Part shown: positions 3,728 through 7,554 of the stretch, piece after piece
How the letters are laid out: each line of letters begins with the position of its first letter
Position numbering within the stretch: position 1 is the stretch's first letter
Assembly: GCA_905214305.1 (NCBI GenBank)
Contig: CAJMLK010000083.1
Location: forward strand, 1 to 7,554
Source: an uncultured bacterium
GTDB lineage: Bacteria; Desulfobacterota; Desulfovibrionia; Desulfovibrionales; Desulfovibrionaceae
DNA: 7,554 bases
Direction: 5' to 3'
Notes under the pieces: generated by a model
Database searches by the model: none
What the model saw: only the letters and a program-made list of their open reading frames with translations
What the model was told of the DNA's origin: nothing
Made by a program: the position numbers and the translations under genes

Positions 3728-6544
3728 TCAGGATTCCATACCCTTGATAACCGCTGTGCAGCGCGGACACAAGGCAGGATGCGAAGCGTCCGAGCCAAGC
3801 TCGGTGCTGTAAATCCAGCAGCGTTCGCATTTTTCGCCTCTGGCCTTTTCAACGCCGATGGCAAGCCCCGCCACTTCTTCATCCTGATACGCGGCCTGCG
3901 GGGCGCGATCCAGCGCTTCAAGCTGCAGCTGCGACACAATGCACACGGCGCGCAGGTCGGTATGCAGACCTTCCAGGCGCTGGCGCAGCTCGTCTGCCAC
4001 AAAAAGAGTCACGCGCGTATCAAGCGAATGCCCGATGATGCCCTCGCGGCGCATGGGTTCGATGGCTTTTGTCACCGCGCCTCGCACGGCCAGCAGCACG
4101 TTCCAGTCATCGCGCGTGCCTTCATCCAGCAGATAGGGAGCCGCATCCAGCGGCGGCAGGGCAAAAACCGTAGATTCCGGCCCACGCAGACTCTCCGGCA
4201 GATGGCTGAAGATTTCCTCGGCGGTGAAAGACAGCACCGGGGCCATATCACGCAGCAAGAGGCTCAGGACATGCCACAGGGCCGTCTGGGCCGAGCGGCG
4301 CTCCTCGCTGTGCGGAGCGGAGGCATACAGGCGGTCTTTAAGGATATCCAGATACACGGAAGAAAGGTCCGTGACGCAATAGTTGTGCAGGGTGTGGTAG
4401 ACCTTGTGGAAGTCAAAATCCATATAGGCTTGCTGCACACGCTCGTGAACGCGCCCGGCCACGTCCAGGGCAAAGCGGTCCAGTGGCAGCAGCCTGTCCA
4501 GCGACAGCAGGTCATGAGCGGAAATATCGCTCAGGTTGCCCATGATAAAACGGCAGGTATTGCGGATGCGGCGATACGCGTCCACAAGGCGGCCAAGAAT
4601 TTCGTCCGAAAGGCGGATGTCTTCGCGGTATTCCACAGAGGACACCCACAGGCGCACGATTTCGGCTCCGAACTTTTCAATGAGTTCCTGCGGCGCGATC
4701 ACGTTGCCCACAGACTTGGACATCTTGCGCCCGTCGCCGTCCACCACATACCCGTGGGTGAGCACGGCCCGGTACGGCGCGCAGCCGCGCGTGCCTTCGC
4801 TGACCAGCAGCGAGCTGTGGAACCAGCCGCGGTGCTGGTCAGAGCCTTCAAGATACAGGTCGGCGGGAAAGCCCAGCTCGGGGCGCTTTTCAAGCACAGC
4901 GGCAAAGCTTGTGCCGGAGTCAAACCAGACATCAAGGATGTCGGTTTCGCGCTTCCAGTGATTGCCGCCGCAATGCGGGCAGGCAAGGCCTTCAGGCACG
5001 ACATCCTTGAGTTCGGCTTCGTACCAGTAGTCGCAGCCCGTGGGATGCTTGGCAAAGCGGGCGGCGATTTCCTGCATCCATGCGGGATCATTCCAGGCTT
5101 CACCACAGTCTTCACACAGCAGGGCCAAGATGGGCACGCCCCACTGACGCTGACGCGAGATGCACCAGTCCGGGCGGAATTCAACCATGTTATGGATGCG
5201 CTCACGGCCCCAGGCGGGAATCCAGCGCACTTCTTCATCAATGGCCTTGAGGGCACGGGCGCGCAGGTCGTTCTTTTCCATGCTGATAAACCACTGGGTG
5301 GTCGCGCGGAAGATGACCGGCTCCTTGCAGCGCCAGCAATGCGGGTAGGAGTGGCGAATTTTGCCCTTTTGCAGCAAGGCGCCCACTTCTTCAAGCTTTT
5401 CGATGACCCTGGGGTTGGCTTCAAAAACATTCAGCCCGGCGAAAAATTCCACGGCAGGCAAGAAGCGCCCGGCGTCATCCATTGGCGAGTAAATTTCCAG
5501 CCCGTACTTGAGGCCCACATCGTAGTCTTCACGACCGTGGCCCGGCGCCGTGTGCACGCAGCCCGTACCGGCATCCAGAGTCACATGCAGGCCCAGCACC
5601 AGCGGGGACGGCCTGTCATAGAACGGATGACGTGCCTTGAGCCCCTCGAGGCGTTCTCCGGTGGCGCGATCCAGAATGGTGTACTCGCTCCAGCCGAACG
5701 TTTCTGCGCAGGAGGCCACCAGCTCTTCCGCAAGAATGTACTGGCTGCCCTGTGCCTCAACCAGTGCATAGGTAAATTCAGGGTGCAGGCACACGGCCAT
5801 ATTGTCCGGCAGGGTCCAGGGCGTTGTTGTCCAGATGACCACATGCGCGCGCGCCGGATCAGCGGCTGCAAAAACCTTTTTCAGGTCTTCATCGGGCAGG
5901 GCAAAACGCACGTAGACAGAAGGCGAGGTGTGGTCGTTATACTCCACTTCAGCCTCGGCCAGCGCCGTGTGGCAGGAGCAGCACCAGTAAATGGGCTTCT
6001 TGGCGCGTGCCACGCCACCGGCAGCCACAAACTTTGCAAGTTCACCGGCAGTGACGGATTCATATGCCGGATCCATGCTCACATAGGGGTGATCCCAGTC
6101 GCCCAGCACACCCAGACGCTTGAATTCCTTGCGCTGTATATCAAGCCATTTATTGGCATACTCGCGGCAGAGCTTGCGCACCACATGGGCGGGCAGGTTT
6201 TTCTTCTTTTCCTTGAGGTCCTGCTCAACCTTGTGCTCGATGGGCAGTCCGTGGCAGTCCCAGCCGGGAACATAGCGTGAGGCATAGCCTGCCATGTTGC
6301 GCGACTTGACGATAATATCCTTGAGAATCTTGTTCAGCGCGTGCCCCATGTGCAAATGGCCGTTGGCGTAGGGCGGGCCATCGTGCAAAATGTAGGTTCC
6401 CTTGCTGCCTGATGCTTCAACCATGGCACCACAGGCATTGGCGGCTTCCCACTTCTTGATGGCTTCCGGCTCACGCTGGGCCAGATTGGCCTTCATCGGA
6501 AAAGCGGTTTGAGGAAGGTTCAGCGTTTTTTTATAATCACTCAT
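3728..6544 (-). CDS. ileS: Isoleucyl-tRNA synthetase (class I, bacterial type)
   Basis: IleS charges tRNA-Ile with isoleucine in the cytoplasm and edits mis-activated valine. The 938-residue product matches the length of E. coli IleS (939). It begins MSDYKKTLNLPQTAFPM, as in the family. The HIGH signature is H65-M-G-H in P-P-Y-A-N-G-H-L-H-M-G-H. The CP1 editing domain contains W-T-T-T-P-W-T-L-P-D-N and G-T-G-C-V-H-T-A-P-G-H-G. WCISRQRQWGVP and LDVWFDSG follow, and KMSKS is at 607-611. The C-terminal zinc finger uses C906, C909, C926 and C929. Two extra CxxC pairs (C477/C480 and C522/C525) occur where E. coli IleS has none, suggesting a second zinc site. The ATG at 6544 has GGGAG 5 bases upstream; an in-frame TTG at 6571 would add nine unmatched residues and is rejected. 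It is the first gene of the ileS-lspA-PLDc_N-cpoB operon; its leader contains alternative hairpins and a T-run. Confidence 0.98.
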   Translation of the reverse strand: MSDYKKTLNLPQTAFPMKANLAQREPEAIKKWEAANACGAMVEASGSKGTYILHDGPPYANGHLHMGHALNKILKDIIVKSRNMAGYASRYVPGWDCHGLPIEHKVEQDLKEKKKNLPAHVVRKLCREYANKWLDIQRKEFKRLGVLGDWDHPYVSMDPAYESVTAGELAKFVAAGGVARAKKPIYWCCSCHTALAEAEVEYNDHTSPSVYVRFALPDEDLKKVFAAADPARAHVVIWTTTPWTLPDNMAVCLHPEFTYALVEAQGSQYILAEELVASCAETFGWSEYTILDRATGERLEGLKARHPFYDRPSPLVLGLHVTLDAGTGCVHTAPGHGREDYDVGLKYGLEIYSPMDDAGRFLPAVEFFAGLNVFEANPRVIEKLEEVGALLQKGKIRHSYPHCWRCKEPVIFRATTQWFISMEKNDLRARALKAIDEEVRWIPAWGRERIHNMVEFRPDWCISRQRQWGVPILALLCEDCGEAWNDPAWMQEIAARFAKHPTGCDYWYEAELKDVVPEGLACPHCGGNHWKRETDILDVWFDSGTSFAAVLEKRPELGFPADLYLEGSDQHRGWFHSSLLVSEGTRGCAPYRAVLTHGYVVDGDGRKMSKSVGNVIAPQELIEKFGAEIVRLWVSSVEYREDIRLSDEILGRLVDAYRRIRNTCRFIMGNLSDISAHDLLSLDRLLPLDRFALDVAGRVHERVQQAYMDFDFHKVYHTLHNYCVTDLSSVYLDILKDRLYASAPHSEERRSAQTALWHVLSLLLRDMAPVLSFTAEEIFSHLPESLRGPESTVFALPPLDAAPYLLDEGTRDDWNVLLAVRGAVTKAIEPMRREGIIGHSLDTRVTLFVADELRQRLEGLHTDLRAVCIVSQLQLEALDRAPQAAYQDEEVAGLAIGVEKARGEKCERCWIYSTELGSDASHPALCPRCTAVIKGMES

Positions 6545-6601
6545 GGAGGCTCCCGGCACTGAATGTCGCAAGATATGGTAGGTTCTTCAAAAGCTGGCCG
6601 C

Positions 6602-6652
6602 AAAATAAAAACCTTACGCAAGGGCAGGCAAACCGGCCCTTTTCGCAAAGGG
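6602..6652 (-). promoter_or_regulatory. Alternative hairpins and T-run in the ileS leader (attenuator candidate or promoter)
   Basis: On the minus strand, three overlapping stems occur in order. CCCTTT pairs with AAAGGG (6652-6647 with 6642-6637). AAGGGC pairs with GCCCTT (6641-6636 with 6625-6620). CCTT pairs with AAGG (6623-6620 with 6615-6612), followed directly by TTTTTATTTT. Each excludes the next, and the T-run ends 57 bases before the ileS start. This resembles an attenuator, though the last stem is only 4 bp. Alternatively, TTGCCT (6631-6626), a 16-base spacer and TTTATT (6609-6604) could be a sigma-70-type promoter with 4/6 matches at each box. Both readings are weak. Confidence 0.3.
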
Positions 6653-6825
6653 AGCGTGCTCTTGTGTTGCCCGGCCGAAACAGATCGGGCAAAGCAGTTC
6701 TTTGGGCGAAAGCTTATTTTGAGACAGCCCTAGTGGAAAAATCACTGTAGTTTGGGCAAATAGCCGTGCAAAGTCAAGGTTTGGCCCTTTGCGCCGGTGC
6801 AAGGCGGCCGTCAACGCAAAGCCTG

Positions 6826-6860
6826 AAAAAATCCCCGTGCTTGCGTCTTTGCGGTCGGGG
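6826..6860 (-). terminator. Possible minus-strand terminator with no gene upstream
   Basis: On the minus strand CCCCG (6860-6856) pairs with CGGGG (6837-6833), then A and six T's (6831-6826). The stem is only 5 bp with an 18-base loop, so the hairpin is modest, but the T-run is good. No minus-strand protein gene lies between it and the hypC start, so if real it would end a small noncoding transcript. Confidence 0.3.
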
Positions 6861-6922
6861 CTGCTTGCCTAGCGCCGCCGGGGCTGATAAGCTGTGGCTT
6901 CTTCAGTTTGCGGCGACTTCTG

Positions 6923-6948
6923 GCCGCTTCGGGGCTTGCCGAAGCCGC
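6923..6948. repeat. Inverted repeat upstream of hypC
   Basis: GCTTCGG (6926-6932) and CCGAAGC (6939-6945) form a perfect 7-bp stem with a 6-base loop, extended past one mismatch by a further 2 bp. It ends 32 bases before the hypC ATG. It could be an operator, a 5' leader hairpin of hypC, or part of a minus-strand small RNA. Confidence 0.6.
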
Positions 6949-6980
6949 AATGGTGTTTATATGCACGACAAGAGGTAACT

Positions 6981-7229
6981 ATGTGTCTTGCCATTCCTGC
7001 CCGCATTGAAGAACTGTTCGGCGAAGGCATGGCCCGCGTGCGCGTGGGTGAAAGCCAGACCTTTTTGAACGCTTCGGTAATGCTTTTGCCCAAGGAACCC
7101 CAGATCGGGGACTACGTTATTGTGCACGCCGGTTTTGCCCTGCACACCCTGACCCCCAAGGAAGCCGAAGAAAGCCTGTCCGCCTTGCGCGAACTGGCGC
7201 AGGCCCTGGAAAACCCGCCGCAGTTCTGA
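6981..7229 (+). CDS. hypC: Hydrogenase maturation chaperone HypC (HypC/HybG/HupF family)
   Basis: HypC is a small cytoplasmic chaperone that works with HypD in assembling the Fe(CN)2CO group of [NiFe]-hydrogenases and delivers it to the large-subunit precursor. The 82-residue product begins MCLAIPARI, with the essential Cys2 exposed after Met removal. Residues 43-53 read G-D-Y-V-I-V-H-A-G-F-A, where His49 matches the conserved His51 of E. coli HypC. The C-terminal part, T-P-K-E-A-E-E-S-L, matches the acidic helix of the family, and the length is normal. The ATG at 6981 has AGAGGT about 5 bases upstream, and an open frame further 5' has no support. The gene is monocistronic: a strong terminator follows 35 bases after the stop and no hypD, hypE or hydrogenase structural gene is visible in the window. 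A TTGCCG/TATATG pair at 6936 and 6958 is too close to the ribosome site to be a convincing promoter. Confidence 0.95.
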   Translation: MCLAIPARIEELFGEGMARVRVGESQTFLNASVMLLPKEPQIGDYVIVHAGFALHTLTPKEAEESLSALRELAQALENPPQF

Positions 7230-7263
7230 CCCTGCGCATGGCCTGAAAACGATTATTTCACAA

Positions 7264-7292
7264 AAAAATCCCGCAGAAATTGCGGGATTTTT
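7264..7292 (+). terminator. Intrinsic terminator after hypC
   Basis: Arms AAAAATCCCGCA (7264-7275) and TGCGGGATTTTT (7281-7292) form a perfect 12-bp stem with a 5-base loop, GAAAT. The A and T runs at the two ends make it a classic rho-independent terminator for hypC. By symmetry it could also stop minus-strand transcripts entering from the right. Confidence 0.93.
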
Positions 7293-7554
7293 GCATTTTT
7301 GCGGAACAGCGGACGCAAGAACCTGAAGCAGGTATTTGTGGGCGGTCAAGCAAAGTCAGGCCCGCCACAGGCATTGCGCCGAATGGCCTGATGCCTGTGC
7401 CCTGATGCCTGTGGCCTGATGCCTGTGGCCTAATGGCGGATGCGAGATGCCTGATGCGAGATGCTCTCCGCGCACGGGCAGCAATAACTTGTCGATGGTA
7501 TTGCGCGGCGCGGAGGGAGATCACCGAGCAAAGCGAGGAAGCTCCCGCAGCAGG
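7293..7554. other. Noncoding 3' end of the window
   Basis: No gene or RNA gene can be supported here. Apart from the 14-bp tandem repeat, it contains a small hairpin, ACCTG-AAG-CAGGT (7321-7333), and a GGGAG/CTCCC pair (7515-7519 and 7542-7546) near the edge. The neighbouring gene on the right lies outside the window. Confidence 0.6.
7387..7464. repeat. Degenerate 14-bp tandem repeat (minisatellite)
   Basis: CCTGATGCCTGTG(C/G) occurs three times in succession (7387-7400, 7401-7414, 7415-7428), followed by a decayed copy starting CCTAATGG. The 14-base period continues further: GATGCGAGATGC occurs at 7439-7450 and again at 7453-7464. Just upstream, GCCACAGGCAT (7364-7374) is the exact reverse complement of 7405-7415, so the array can also fold back on itself. 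No gene overlaps it. Confidence 0.85.

Larger units (their letters stand above)
6545..6980. other. Noncoding divergent region between ileS and hypC, rich in inverted repeats
   Basis: I see no credible gene here; short open frames on both strands lack ATG starts with ribosome sites and family resemblance. The region must contain the promoters of ileS (left) and hypC (right). It holds at least five inverted repeats: 6612-6652 (overlapping set near ileS), 6667-6692 (TTGCCCG/CGGGCAA, 12-base loop), 6833-6860 (with a T-run on the minus strand), 6873-6915 (CGCCGC/GCGGCG) enclosing AAGC/GCTT at 6889-6900, and 6923-6948. Recurrent TTTGC/GCAAA motifs are scattered through it. No T-box consensus for an ileS leader was found. 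Confidence 0.7.

Noticed and set aside
3722..6280. An 852-codon open frame on the + strand opposite ileS
   Set aside because: It lies wholly antisense to ileS, which is certain from its motifs. Long antisense frames are expected in GC-rich coding DNA, and its translation resembles no family I know.
6545..6760. T-box riboswitch in the ileS leader
   Set aside because: Nothing resembling the conserved AGGGTGGNACCGCG T-box sequence or a specifier loop was found.
6760..6775. Sigma-54-type promoter (TTGCACGG...TTTGC) on the minus strand
   Set aside because: The GG of the -24 element is absent (TTGCAC rather than TGGCAC) and the spacing to the -12 element is one base too long.
6614..6814. A 66-codon minus-strand frame upstream of ileS
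   Set aside because: It starts at TTG, has no ribosome site and shows no family resemblance.
6766..6978. A 70-codon + strand frame just before hypC
   Set aside because: It begins with GTG without a ribosome site and is Cys/Arg-rich in a way typical of translated noncoding DNA.
7387..7464. CRISPR array
   Set aside because: The units are 14 bases and directly abutting, with no unique spacers between them and no cas genes in the window.
7258..7524. An 88-codon minus-strand frame across the 3' noncoding region
   Set aside because: It runs through the hypC terminator and the tandem repeat, and its translation is repeat-derived with no known family.

Overview
The window looks like ordinary chromosomal sequence from a sulfate-reducing deltaproteobacterium of the Desulfovibrio type. 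This rests on moderately high GC, an ileS-lspA operon followed by a lipoprotein form of CpoB/YbgF, a CheZ-type phosphatase, a ferredoxin-nitroreductase fusion and a hydrogenase maturation gene. The genus is an inference from gene content and protein style; no database comparison was possible.

Layout. Six of the seven genes are on the minus strand. Reading that strand from right to left: ileS (6544-3728, isoleucyl-tRNA synthetase), lspA (3723-3187, signal peptidase II), a 68-residue two-helix membrane protein with a PLDc_N-type domain (3190-2984) and cpoB/ybgF (2969-1986, periplasmic TPR lipoprotein). These are packed with gaps or overlaps of only a few bases and are probably one operon, ending at a strong GC hairpin (1949-1975). 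Then come a solitary cheZ (1898-1263) and a ferredoxin-nitroreductase fusion (979-155), separated from each other by about 280 bases of noncoding DNA containing an inverted repeat and an 8-bp tandem repeat. To the right of ileS, a 436-base noncoding region rich in inverted repeats separates it from the divergent hypC (6981-7229, + strand). hypC is a single-gene unit closed by a textbook terminator. The last 260 bases hold no gene but contain a degenerate 14-bp tandem repeat.

How the genes fit together. LspA removes the signal peptide of lipoproteins, and the cpoB product in the same operon carries a lipobox, so the processing enzyme and a likely substrate are co-transcribed. CheZ would dephosphorylate CheY in chemotaxis; HypC serves [NiFe]-hydrogenase assembly; the nitroreductase fusion is an FMN/iron-sulfur redox protein of unknown substrate.

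No unmistakably new system was found. The points most worth a second look are the structured noncoding DNA between ileS and hypC, which may hold an attenuator or a small RNA; the Cys-to-Asp ligand pattern in the ferredoxin domain; the sigma-28-like -10 box before cheZ; a Shine-Dalgarno sequence embedded in the last codons of lspA; and several unexplained inverted or tandem repeats.
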